Of a DNA stretch of 64,000 bases, positions 11,702 through 21,487 are shown piece after piece. Positions within the stretch are counted from its first letter, which is position 1. Each line of letters begins with the position of its first letter. The notes under the pieces were generated by a model. The model saw nothing but the letters and a program-made list of their open reading frames with translations. It was not told the origin of the DNA and searched no databases. The DNA is taken from contig CP075493.1 in NCBI GenBank assembly GCA_021613535.1, forward strand, positions 12,710,001 to 12,774,000, in the 5' to 3' direction. The stretch is from Adineta vaga (taxonomy: Eukaryota; Rotifera). Both the position numbers and the translations under genes were made by a program.

Positions 11702-12170
11702 ATGGTATTTGTTTTGATTGTAGTTACGAATCTTCTTAATATTTGTATTTTATGTTCACGTACTCTTCGTGTTTCACCATGCACATATTATTTTATTGGT
11801 TATGCGATCATCATTATTATTTATAGTTATTCAGTCTGTCCAACACAAGTTAAACGCCCTTTGGTCATCGGTAGGATATAACATATATTTTTACGTGTTA
11901 TTCTCTCCACTGTATCTTACTCAAGCTATGCTTGTGTTAGATCTTTTCTGTTCCAGTTCAAAATCACATCGATTACATTCTACTAGTACAGAACGAACAG
12001 CTCGTATAACTGTTATTATTATTCGTACAATAGTCATTACGGTGTACATTTTCTCGAAAAATATCTATCGTGAACAACTTCGTCCATTATTTCAATTTAC
12101 TAAACAAAACAAACGTTCCATCCATTCAATTCAACAGAATGAAACTACAAACAACATCGTACACGAATGA
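11702..12170 (+). pseudogene. GPCR relic (rhodopsin-like, bdelloid family)
   Basis: The region starts with a transmembrane-helix-1-like sequence (VFVLIVVTNLLNICILCSRT) and a helix-2-like segment ending YSVCPTQV in one frame, which runs into a stop near 11880. In another frame the receptor continues with a helix-3-like part (LTQAMLVLDLFCSSS) and an intracellular loop (RLHSTSTERTAR). It then jumps directly to a C-terminal-tail-like sequence (NIYREQLRPLFQF) and ends at 12170. Helices 4-7 are therefore mostly missing and one frameshift separates the first two parts. I read it as a decayed member of the same receptor superfamily as the intact genes at 13103 and 16695. Confidence 0.6.
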
Positions 12171-12354
12171 AGTTCATGATTATACATATTCTGTATTCAT
12201 ATCAATATTTTATGTACTTGAATGTTGTTTTTGTATAATCAGCTCTTAACAAGTGTCGGATGTGAATATATTTGAAGAGGACAAGACATGTGAGATAAAA
12301 GTGATAGAATAAATATATTTTAATTTAAAAAAAAGCTTTTAATCAAAACTTCTA

Positions 12355-12758
12355 TTACAAAATCGAATCGAATCGAATAATTCGATGATTTTCTCCGCGA
12401 CAACAATCTAAGAAGAACATTGTCAAAAATGGATGTCGATCATTAATAGAATTGAGAAGATTTTGTGCATTGATTGCATGATAAAAGTTCATACTGAATA
12501 TCTTGTTTACCTCCCATTGTATTTCATGACCAGCAAAATAAAAGAGAACTATATCACCTTCTTTTATCGAACATTCAAAATCAGTTATCCTATATCGCAT
12601 TTCTTTATATGTTAAATTAAGTTTTGATTGATCATTATCATGAATTAGGAATCCCATTTTTGCTCTGCATCTTCGACTGTATTTGGTAAACGATTTCCTA
12701 CACAATAATCTCCTATACCTATGACAGGTGCTAATTTCCGTCTTAAATTAGTTGTCAT
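12355..12758 (-). pseudogene. Caspase-like peptidase (C14) relic
   Basis: The minus-strand sequence begins with ATG at 12758 and a caspase-fold first strand (LRRKLAPVIGIGDY, then LPNTVEDAEQ). It shifts frame near 12668 and continues as MGFLIHDNDQSK and DIVLFYFAGHEIQWE, which holds the catalytic-His region (FAGHG in relatives). It ends with FFLDCCR, the catalytic-Cys motif. Between the two motifs about 25-40 residues of the fold appear to be missing, and the C-terminal p10-like part is absent. Frameshift, internal deletion and truncation together indicate a dead gene. The family comprises cysteine proteases related to caspases, metacaspases and paracaspases. Confidence 0.7.
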
Positions 12759-13102
12759 TGAAGAAAATATTTGAATCTGAAAAGTGAAATTCATGTGGTT
12801 TTCCAGAAACCTCCTTGACTATTTTAAGTATGAATGTCATCATTTTTTGGAAGAACAATGTCGCAAAATGAACTAATAATAAATAATCATCACAAATTGC
12901 AAGTCTTTTAGCAAATATAAGTTTTTGTGCAACTAATCACTATTGTTTTACTGTATATGAAAAGAAAAACAGATAAAAGATAAGATAAAGAATGTGTCCA
13001 TCTTCAAGAGAAATATCCAGCAAAGAGAGAATTCCTTTTAACAAAAATGAAAATATTTCTAAAGCATTTTTAGTGAAACTACTATACATTTAGTTATTCT
13101 TT
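12759..13102. other. Intergenic, nothing recognised
   Basis: Separates the caspase relic from the 3' end of the GPCR gene, both on the minus strand. No open frame or repeat of note. Confidence 0.45.
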
Positions 13103-14158
13103 TCATTCACCCACACCCACACCCACATCCACACTTGCACCATGTTGTGGCATGATTTGATTCGGTTTTACACGACACCAATCTTTCCACAATAGCCAAA
13201 TTTTCTTTCTTAGAATCTGTTTTACTTGACGACGATATCGTGGTGATATCCATATAAATAGATAAAAGCTGATCTAGAAGAGAAAAAGAACTTGTTGAAT
13301 TCGAGTAATTTCGACAAAAAAAGCGTTTACTCCGTAATGAATATATAACAAAGTGTTAACCACTGCTTGAACTAATCGACCGATGGCCGATTCTAAAGCA
13401 TTCACTTTATAATAGGTAGTATTAATCGCGTAGATTCGATAGGAACTAAATGGAATCACTAAAATGGCAAAAAACATAACTCGAACCAAAATCATGGCCG
13501 TAATTTGACGATCGAATCGACGACGCTCAATAGGAATTTGTCGGCGAACGATTCGACGAACATCTCGATATGCCAATAAACTAAATAACGAGGCAATTGC
13601 TATCGGAAAGAAACCAACTAGTCCAGGATAGAAGAAATAAGTTGAATAGTGAGTCCAGATTACACTCCATATCACGCATCCTGATGATGGCTGAATATCC
13701 AGATAGAAAGCAAAGAGAATACTATGAAGAAACCAAAAACTGATTAGTATCGCTACAATCCATTGAACTAGTTTGAATCTACAAAGTTGTCTGCGGGACA
13801 ATTGATAATTTATCGTACAATACTGATCAGCGGCAGCTACACATAACATGTTGAAGCCAAGAAGTGCTGTAAATTGCAGTGCAATATATCGAAATCGACA
13901 CCAGACTATGGACTTCGATGCTAAATCATTTTGATAAATGTACGTGGAAGTATTGAAGATCAGGCAGACAATTCGATTGAGAGAAAATGATATGGTTTCG
14001 ATGATAAAATAAAATATAACTCGTTGATCACGAAAACATTTGAGATTAAAGAAAATTAACAAATTTAATAGATTACCGATGATTCCAATCACGAACGTAA
14101 TACAATCACTATAGAAGCCGTATATCGGAATTACAGCTAAAATTGTTGATACCGCCAT
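13103..14158 (-). CDS. Rhodopsin-like GPCR (orphan)
   Basis: Two exons on the minus strand, 14158-13331 and 13273-13103, joined in phase 0 over a 57-nt GT-AG intron, giving 332 residues. Seven hydrophobic helices are visible. Helix 1 carries GIIGNLLNLLIFFNL with the typical GN motif. Helix 3 ends AAADQYC in place of DRY. Helix 7 is completed only by the splice (YIHYG joined to ISFYLFIW) and is followed by SPRYRRQVKQIL, the usual helix-8 region. The ligand is unknown. Such receptors are very numerous in rotifers and resemble peptide GPCRs. The last coding stretch is a low-complexity VGVGVG tail encoded by a telomere-like repeat (13108-13134). Its promoter should lie in 14159-14900. Confidence 0.82.
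13108..13134 (-). repeat. TGTGGG-type tandem repeat inside a coding exon
   Basis: About four tandem hexamers, CCCACA on the plus strand and TGTGGG on the minus strand, with one change. They encode the Val-Gly repeats at the C-terminus of the GPCR. TGTGGG matches what I recall as the bdelloid telomeric unit, so this may be an interstitial telomere-like patch. Confidence 0.7.
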
Positions 14159-15070
14159 TGATACGTTGGTGATATCCTTTATTTTTACACTTTTGTTTCT
14201 CTTATTTTATCTCGATTTACAAAGTGAAAGTAACTAGATAAAAGCGTTGAAGATAGCTCAGTAACTGTATATAGAATTCTACGTGTCAATTCTAACAGAA
14301 ATAAGGGTGGAAATTCAAGCATATCTTTATATTTTTTTTGTACATCACATATGCGTGATTTCTTTGAATGACTGAATATATCATGCTCAATTTATTTTGT
14401 ACAAAAACGCCGCCTTTGATAATACGATGTTTTATGAATGTAGACTGAGTTGATAAAGTCATGCCTGTTCTCATATTCACGCTATCGATAAAACACACAA
14501 TACCTAGGATATTTCTGAATAATTTAGTTCTTATTATACGGTTGAACTCCATTTGCTCATGCTCACAATATATTAAGTTATAGACTTAAATAAAGCGCAA
14601 ACCATTTCTATTATGAAAAATCAAACATAAATGAAATATATTCGGAATAAACAACAGTATGCCATTTCATTCTAAATAAAAGAGATTAAAAAAGTAATAG
14701 TATTATCATTATAAATTATGAAATATTAACCATTGACAGCGTTTATGGTATTTCACCGGCATGATTTAAACATATAAATGTATCAATTGAATATTCATTC
14801 ATATCTTGAAAGCAGGTGTAATATGGATGATGATAAAAACTGGATGTTTCACTCATATTCACATCCGCCAAAATTGTAAAAAATAAGAATTAACAAGTTG
14901 ATTGGTTTATGACATCTATACAAAGAAAGCGACATTTCCTTTATTGGTATTCTTTACGTCAATACGACGTCTATGAATCATATCTTACTATTTACAAACA
15001 TAGGAAAACGTATTCCAAACACACAAAAAAATCAAATAGTTTCGTCAGATTTATTTATTACATATTCATA
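14159..15070. other. Intergenic between divergent GPCR and MDR genes
   Basis: No supported gene. Open frames at 14292-14552 (minus strand) and the in-frame extension 14909-15070 upstream of the MDR start lack family resemblance. Promoters for both flanking genes are expected here. Confidence 0.45.
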
Positions 15071-16201
15071 ATGACTGAAAATAACATTGAAATTACCAAG
15101 AACAATATTCCATCTGTTATGGTAGCAGCTCAACAGATAACCTATGGAAATGTTCGCGATGTGTTGAAACTTGATGATAATGTTGTTGTTCCTCGAGAAT
15201 TAACGTCTAAACAAGTTCTTGTTCGTGTTTATGCTGCATCAATAAATCCGGCCGATTGTAAATTATTATATGGAGACGTGTCTCTGGTTATTCGATATTC
15301 ATTTCCTCATATTCCTGGTGGTGACATAGCTGGTATTGTTGTTGATGTTGGTTCAGCTGTCGAACGTTTTCGTATTGGTGATCATGTTTATGGAAATTTA
15401 GGAACTAATGGAGGAGGTTATGCAGAATATGCTCGCGCAAATGAATCAATGTTAGCTCTTAAACCAACGAATTTAACTATGGAAGAAGCTGCAGCTATTC
15501 CATTAGCTTGTGAAACAAGTTATGAAGCATTATTTCAAAGATGCTCATCACCTGTTGGAAAAGGAACGAAATTATTCATTTGTGGAGGTGGTTCAGCAAC
15601 GGGACTTTTTGCTATTCAATTAGCTAAAGCAGTTGGAGCATCTGTCGCTATCACATGTTCACAACGAAATCTTTTCTTAATTGAAAAATTAGGTTATGAA
15701 ATCATTCGAAATAAATCTGATTTCATCAATATCGACAATCAAATCTTAGTGATTGATTATAAAGAAAAAGATTTTGGTGAAGAATTACAAGGTGAGAATT
15801 ATGATATTGTATGTGATTGTGTTGGAGGACAACAAAATTGGATATCGACTCAACGAATTCTTAAACATGGTGGAGAATTTATTACTTTTGTTGGTGATGA
15901 TCCTAATCCTGTTCTTTCTTTAACATGGATAATTAATACGGCTGCAAATTTAATCAATCGAAAATTCTGGTCATATTTTGGTTCAGCACGTCATAATTAT
16001 ATTATGCATGCTCATAAACAAACACCGGAGAATCTCGAAGATATGCGAATCAACTATATTGAAAATGGAAAAGTTAAACCACTTATTGATAAAGTGTGTG
16101 ATTGGAGACAAGATGGAGCTGAAGCATTGTATTCTCTTTATGAAAGATCGAGAAGTGGAACAGCACAAGGAAAATTAATATTAAAACTCGCTGATGAATA
16201 A
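15071..16201 (+). CDS. Zinc-independent MDR oxidoreductase, RTN4IP1/quinone-oxidoreductase-like
   Basis: 376 residues from the ATG at 15071 (MTENNIEI). The frame is open 54 codons further upstream, but that part is basic, unlike the family, and was left out. The GroES-like N-terminal domain contains VLVRVYAASINPADCKLL and PHIPGGDIAGIVVDVGS. The Rossmann domain carries the nucleotide-binding GGGSATGLFAIQLAKAVGA, and the C-terminus ends with the typical GTAQGKLIL. The zinc ligands of alcohol dehydrogenases are absent, as in quinone oxidoreductases and RTN4IP1. Members reduce quinones or enones with NADPH. It is a single exon, convergent with the GPCR at 16695. No clear mitochondrial presequence is seen with this start. 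Confidence 0.85.
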   Translation: MTENNIEITKNNIPSVMVAAQQITYGNVRDVLKLDDNVVVPRELTSKQVLVRVYAASINPADCKLLYGDVSLVIRYSFPHIPGGDIAGIVVDVGSAVERFRIGDHVYGNLGTNGGGYAEYARANESMLALKPTNLTMEEAAAIPLACETSYEALFQRCSSPVGKGTKLFICGGGSATGLFAIQLAKAVGASVAITCSQRNLFLIEKLGYEIIRNKSDFINIDNQILVIDYKEKDFGEELQGENYDIVCDCVGGQQNWISTQRILKHGGEFITFVGDDPNPVLSLTWIINTAANLINRKFWSYFGSARHNYIMHAHKQTPENLEDMRINYIENGKVKPLIDKVCDWRQDGAEALYSLYERSRSGTAQGKLILKLADE

Positions 16202-16694
16202 TATTAGATCTCTTTTCGCATATTCCTTTTTTTTTAAACTATTTTCTCAATAAAAAACATTTTTTTGACAAATGATAACATAGTAGGATGCAACATCTTG
16301 AGGATGTGGGTGAGTAGGTGTATGTGATAACGATATAGACATTCCCAACCATCCATCAAGATTTTAACCGAAGAAGATATCAAGATTAAAAAGTGGGAAA
16401 AATATGGACAAAATAATAATATTTACAAAACTAAGAATAAAACTGACTTTTTTGTAATAGATTTTTATTCCACATCAAGCATCAAAGAATACAGCATGGC
16501 AATTTTATATCTAGAAAAAGAAAATCGACACGCAATAGACAATAATCTCACTAAAGTGCACTTCTCTTTATCTTAGAACATTTTTTACAGTGAAGAATTC
16601 TTTCAAAGTATCGATAAATTTAATGTTCGAGAAAGTTCTTTTCCAATATTTTATAGAAACAAAACAAATTACGTGATACAAAGATTAGAATAAT
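16202..16694. other. Convergent intergenic region
   Basis: Lies between the 3' ends of the MDR gene (+) and a GPCR gene (-). AATAAA-like polyadenylation signals lie just after the MDR stop (near 16249). A GATGTGGGTGAGTAGGTG tract at about 16302-16319 is a further TGTGGG-like patch. Confidence 0.5.
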
Positions 16695-17687
16695 TCATAT
16701 CATAACCGGAACTGCACCTGTAACAGCAGTAGGAACAATTCCTGGCAGAATACGATTCCAATGACATACTTTCCAAATAATAGTTTTCAATTGTGGTGTA
16801 AAAATAGCCATTGATAAACTCAAACCAATCATAGAAAAACTTATAAAAAACCATTCAACACGAGCAAAATATATATATTCGTTTCCTGTTATAAATAACA
16901 TAATAAAAAGAATCGTACGTGGTATTTGAAGAATGATTAAAAATGTCACCGTTATAAAGATACGTCGAATAACAATAATATCACGTTGTTGACGTTGACG
17001 AACTATTAATGTTTGAGTATTCATTTGTCGATAAAGAAATCTTCCAATACGTATATAAGTTATTAATAAACATAGAAGAGGACTTCCATATCCTATTGAT
17101 AATAACCAAATAGTTCCACGAATATTTCCATTTCGTATATTACAATAATATTCCGTTGGTAGATAAACGATATCATGCCATATAAGAATTGGACAAAATA
17201 AAATGCAAAGAATAAGAAATTCAATAGGCGGAATAATGATGTACAACCAAGAATATTGTAACCATCGAATTGTTGAATATACAATACGAGCAAGACGAAA
17301 AAATGCCTAAAAAATTATATATATACATACATTATATGATTTAGTATGTCTCGTATTTACTTGATTTGTAAAACTCCAATAAATTGTGCTGAGAAAAACA
17401 GCGACAAAATATCCCAAGACTATACACCACCATGAATTAAAATCTTTTGTATATAATTCTCCCACTATTGCTTGAATATTAAATGAGATTAATATGATTG
17501 TATAGAAGAAAATCAAAGCATAGATATTAGCAGAAAGAATAATAGTGACTTTATCATCTTTTTTCAATCGTTTCTGACAAAGATTATATAAAGTCACGAT
17601 TAATATAATCAATGAAATTAAACATGTGATTATATTAAGACTAATTGTTATAAAATTAAGAGCGATTCCAACGTTATTAGTAACCAT
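16695..17687 (-). CDS. Rhodopsin-like GPCR (orphan)
   Basis: Two exons on the minus strand, 17687-17361 and 17306-16695, joined in phase 0 over a 54-nt GT-AG intron, giving 312 residues. Helix 1 is about residues 10-32 (ITISLNIITCLISLIILIVT). Helix 3 is followed by the FRLARIVYST segment that stands in for DRY. The fifth helix region and basic third loop (LIVRQRQQRDIIVIRRIFIT) are followed by helix 6 (FLIILQIPRTILFIMLFI) and helix 7 (SFSMIGLSLSMAIFTPQ). This subfamily (PPIEFLILC, WLLSIGYGSPL) is abundant in bdelloids as far as I recall, with no known ligand. It differs clearly from the receptor at 13103. The gene looks intact. Confidence 0.82.
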
Positions 17688-18399
17688 TTCAAAAGATGTT
17701 ATCGTAAGATAATACTACGAAGCTTTATATAGGAAGAAAATTTTAATTATTTATTTGAGCATTTTTTCGCGAATATTCTCGAAAAGAAACAAATATTTGA
17801 AATAGGCACATCACGAACAATTCATTAATCTATATCTTTTTTGTAGAGAGATGTTCTGAAGTCACGATCTTTGACTCATTAAATTTAAAGATATTTCTCT
17901 CTTCTCGTCTGTTATGTTTCTTAAAAAGTCACGTTCGTTATTAGTTAGAGATTCTTTTCTGACTAATACAGAAAACAATTTCAGCTATTCTATTTCTATA
18001 TTTTGTCAACGACACGAGTACTCCTATTACCATATAATCATATTCTTGTGTCCATCGAACAGTTACTTATGTAAAGAATTTGACTATGGAATTGTTTTTT
18101 AATAATGATTATCAGTGATTAAAAAGAGGTTCATTTCTACTTAGTTGAGCATACAATTAAAATACAAACTTAAGTTTTATAACCGAAATATTGGAAGTTC
18201 ATAATTTATACATAAAAAAGAGAATATTCGAACATACCATAGATTTCTTGAGTACATATTTTGTCTTTATCTTTTTTAATTTTTATCTTTAGTATGAGCA
18301 ATCAGAAAACTCATTTACGATTTCTTTTTATATCTTTGTTGTGATGATAGCTATAATATATTTTATTTAGAATACTGTACAAAGCTAAAGGATCTTTAA
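17688..18399. other. Intergenic, nothing recognised
   Basis: Upstream of the minus-strand GPCR. A 62-codon frame at 17914-18102 has no recognisable features and biased composition, so it was not called. Confidence 0.4.
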
Positions 18400-18752
18400 A
18401 TGCCGACAAGATATCAGTCGGAGCATTCATTGAAAGCGAAAAATATTGAACGAACTACCGTCTTAAAAGTCGCTAAATGTTTTGCTAATATTGAAGATCC
18501 TTTTGTTGGATTTGAGTGTGAAGATAAGGGTGGTAAATATTTGCAATTACGGGCACATTAATATGATAATCAATGAAAACGAGAAACATGAATATATGGA
18601 CAAAACTTATGAATGGTACAAAAAGATTATAAACAATAATTAACGGAGGTATTTACTATGATGGTCCGCGAAACAAAGAGAATGTGTGGCAGACTGAGGA
18701 TCAAGAGAAGAATTCTAAATTTATTGTGGACATGGAGAAATACATGCATTAA
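18400..18752 (+). CDS. Small hypothetical protein, two exons
   Basis: Proposed exons 18400-18532 and 18649-18752 join over a 116-nt GT-AG intron to give 78 residues. The exon sequences read as ordinary soluble protein: AKNIERTTVLKVAKCFANIE and DPFVGFECEDKGG, then IYYDGPRNKENVWQTEDQEK. The splice makes a smooth joint (DKGG-IYYDG), which is the main support. Without the splice, the first frame ends after 53 codons at 18561. I do not recognise the family. It could equally be the remnant of a larger gene or mobile element. Confidence 0.35.
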
Positions 18753-19239
18753 TTCATATAACTTGAAAAGACTATGTTTTATTTCTCAACTTTACTGTCC
18801 TTCTTATAATCAATCCTCAAAGATTCGTTGATCGATCATCTTCTATTGATATAATCCGATTGAAATCCTTCTTTTTTCCTTTCATTTTCGTGTAACTCTT
18901 TTACGTTAGTCCTATATTTCATTATTTGCAAACAGCTATTCTTCATCGATAAAGAATTAAGTTAAAAATATAAATCAATGTTCTTAATCACCTTTTTGCA
19001 TGAATGTGAGTGTCTATGAAATGAATAGAAATTTCATTCGCTTTTAGAATTCGCAATTGCATCGAAACAATTACCATCATAATTAGATTTATTCGTGCTA
19101 AAAACCAAGACATATTGTTTACGTTGATCAAGAACATACAGTTTACATGACGTGTACTGCGCAATTCCTGAAATTTCTACGTTATTTTCTAGTAATTGTA
19201 ACCAATGCATTCTCTTTGTCATGCATGAAAAATCGAATG
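18753..19239. other. Intergenic, upstream region of the EF-hand gene
   Basis: No supported gene. A minus-strand frame at 19034-19276 overlaps the promoter of the next gene and shows no family resemblance. Confidence 0.4.
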
Positions 19240-19248
19240 TATAAAAGG
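19240..19248 (+). promoter_or_regulatory. TATA box candidate
   Basis: TATAAAAGG lies 97 bp before the ATG of the EF-hand/glutaminase-like gene. Transcription would be expected to start near 19270-19280 and to give a 5' leader of about 70 nt. Confidence 0.5.
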
Positions 19249-19344
19249 TAAATGATAGATGCATGACACAAATCAAACACTATACAGCAATACAACGAAT
19301 ACACTGCGACAACAAAAAACAACGTCGTTGCCTTCCCATCCGAA

Positions 19345-20610
19345 ATGAATCGATCCGAAAGATTGGAAATTACTCGTTTCTTTCAAGAATTTGATCAAAA
19401 CAAAATTGGTTACATTAGCAAAGATGAACTAAAAGAATGTTTGATGAAAGCAAATACAAAGCTAATAAATGTAATACTTAAAACTTTGTTAAACCAAATA
19501 AAACAAGATAAAGATGGACAAGTGTCTCTCCCTGAATATACAAAGCTTATGGAAAAGATCAATTCTGACGAACACAAAATCATCACCAATGAACAATATA
19601 GTCTTCTTAATAGCATTCTGCAAAAACAACATGCGCGCGAGAGAGAAGCACAAGCAAAAATAGATTATGTACTTACGAATGATACTCCAAGTCGAAAAGA
19701 TTGTTTTAGTAATAGTTTGACAAAAGAACATGTTGACAGTATCTATGAATTTATAAAGAATCATCCTCTCTACCATTGGCATCAAGCACTTGGTTATGGA
19801 ATTTGTGTTTATCGTGCGGTACTCATGCGTGCGATGGCTGAAACAATGTGTTCTCTAATGCCTAAAGCATCTGGAGCGTTGGCTTTTATAAATTTTCAGG
19901 GACTTGACAAATCTTCCAAATCATCCCGTAAGATGAATAGACGTGGCTATTATGCTTCACAGTATAGACCCTTTTACATGAATACATCTAATGGTTTTCG
20001 CATTCCACTTAGAGGCAATATGCTTTCTTTGCTGAATTCCATAAGAATACCGCATGTAGCATTGTGTGCGAATGTGAAAGGTATAGGACCGATGGTTATC
20101 GATCCAGCATATACATATGATTCTATCTCAGACGGCCCACTCAGCATAAAAGAGTGGATTAAGCAACTAATCGAGCAGGATACTATCAACGAACGTATTG
20201 AGCACGGATATGTATCAATTCAGCCCGAATGGTCTCCTTGGACAATGAGTCATTTGTATCTATTAACAAACGGTGAAGCGTTACTGGATCCTAACACCTT
20301 TATGAGTGTGCCCACTTTGGAACACGTTATTAATGTCTTAACTATGTATCGTTTGATGGTTACAGAAAATCAACCTCCAACAAACTACTTACCAAGCCCA
20401 GAAGAAGTAAATGCTTATTTCCGAGCATTCATCAAGAAATGTGATGCAAAAGAAGAATTTATAACTTATATGGATAATGTTGCAAAATATGTAGAAAATC
20501 TTGGAGATCACTTTCCTCCACCAGGTCCAGCGCCTCTTCTTTCACCACCAGATCCAGTTTATTTCACTCTGAGTGAGGGTGATGTTATGATAACTCATTC
20601 CTTCACTTAG
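19345..20610 (+). CDS. EF-hand protein with protein-glutaminase-like (papain-fold) domain
   Basis: A 421-residue single exon. The N-terminus holds two EF-hands: loop 1 DQNKIGYISKDE (residues 17-28) and loop 2 KQDKDGQVSLPE (53-64). Both are slightly non-canonical, and a charged helix follows to about 110. Residues about 125-345 resemble bacterial protein-glutamine glutaminases: the Cys in YGICVYRAVLMRAMAE (Cys154), the His in RIPHVALCANV (His237) and the Asp in MVIDPAY (Asp253) would form the Cys-His-Asp triad. That fold deamidates glutamine side chains in proteins. The C-terminus is proline-rich (FPPPGPAPLLSPPDP). There is no signal peptide, so it is probably cytosolic and may be calcium-controlled. 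The domain assignment rests on motif order and spacing and is moderately secure. Absence of introns in a 1.27-kb gene fits acquisition of the catalytic part from bacteria. Confidence 0.6.
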   Translation: MNRSERLEITRFFQEFDQNKIGYISKDELKECLMKANTKLINVILKTLLNQIKQDKDGQVSLPEYTKLMEKINSDEHKIITNEQYSLLNSILQKQHAREREAQAKIDYVLTNDTPSRKDCFSNSLTKEHVDSIYEFIKNHPLYHWHQALGYGICVYRAVLMRAMAETMCSLMPKASGALAFINFQGLDKSSKSSRKMNRRGYYASQYRPFYMNTSNGFRIPLRGNMLSLLNSIRIPHVALCANVKGIGPMVIDPAYTYDSISDGPLSIKEWIKQLIEQDTINERIEHGYVSIQPEWSPWTMSHLYLLTNGEALLDPNTFMSVPTLEHVINVLTMYRLMVTENQPPTNYLPSPEEVNAYFRAFIKKCDAKEEFITYMDNVAKYVENLGDHFPPPGPAPLLSPPDPVYFTLSEGDVMITHSFT

Positions 20611-20941
20611 TCTCATCGTTCTCCTCATTTTAGCTTCAATTCTTCAGAGAACCCTATTTTTTGAAAACAAACGAAGTTGATTTTTTTTACATAGGAAGAT
20701 GCATCAAACTCTTCTCTTTCCATAACACATGTAGGTTTTTCGTTAAACAACTAAATTTATTCGAAAAAACTTGGATTCTACTAGCATGATTTTTCACAGT
20801 TTTCAGAAAATTTGAGTTTTAATAATCAGAATAGAAATTGCATATTTAAACTTTATCCTTAGCATTGGACCGATAAATATACGATTTTAATGAGTCTAGT
20901 TTTTAAGCATTAAAACAAACATTTAATACTAATTTCTATAG
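20611..20941. other. Intergenic, nothing recognised
   Basis: 3' flank of the EF-hand gene, AT-rich, with no gene. Confidence 0.4.
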
Positions 20942-20951
20942 AGTAAAATAC

Positions 20952-21113
20952 ATGAATGCTATGATGGCACCATTATTGAGAGATAATGGACGTATTGTTG
21001 ATGTTAGTATTAGGTTCAGATCAATAATATTAAATAACTGTTTGCAAGACTTAAAAATAAAACTATTCGATCCAAACATAAAAGAAACTCAATTAGAACA
21101 AATATTTTTCTAG
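20952..21113 (+). pseudogene. Short-chain dehydrogenase (carbonyl-reductase-like) exon fragment
   Basis: A 53-codon frame preceded by an acceptor-like CTATAG at 20936-20941. The sequence MMAPLLRDNGRIVDVS corresponds to the strand before the catalytic Ser in CBR1-type reductases (PLLRxxGRVVNVSS). It is followed by the CBR-typical insert (NNCLQDLKIKLFDPNIKETQ), ending in TAG at 21111. In relatives, VSS and later a YxxxK motif complete the active site; here the second Ser is Ile and no YxxxK follows. No other exon of the enzyme is present nearby, so this is an isolated remnant. Confidence 0.6.
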
Positions 21114-21487
21114 ATCTGGTTTCTTTTTTCTATTACTATATGCAATGATCTAAAATAAATCAGTTAATAGATACAAAACATAAACTTTATATTATTTACT
21201 TTTAATGCAATGGAGAAAAGATTGAACATGATACATAAACATTCATCAGCCTTCAAAAGATTCGTTTGATCGACTTTATTGAGTAAATCAATTGCTTACA
21301 AGATATCCATGACCATATTAAATTGAATTTCTTTCGTTCATTTCTGTTCAATCAAACTGCCCTTTTTAGGTGTGCATGCTTTTTCTTTGTTATTGATGCT
21401 CGTACAGAGCCGTTATAAATTTATTTGCACCGTTCTTATTCACGAATACAGACAACAAAAAAATATTTTAATTATATAAAAAAAATA
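21114..21487. other. Intergenic, nothing recognised
   Basis: Lies downstream of the minus-strand FAD oxidase gene. AT-rich, no supported frame. Confidence 0.4.

Noticed and set aside
14292-14552. 86-codon minus-strand frame upstream of the GPCR
   Set aside because: No recognisable domain, no splice partner, composition expected by chance.
16669-16854. Overlapping alternative frame at the end of the GPCR
   Set aside because: Shadow of the receptor exon; the receptor frame explains the sequence.
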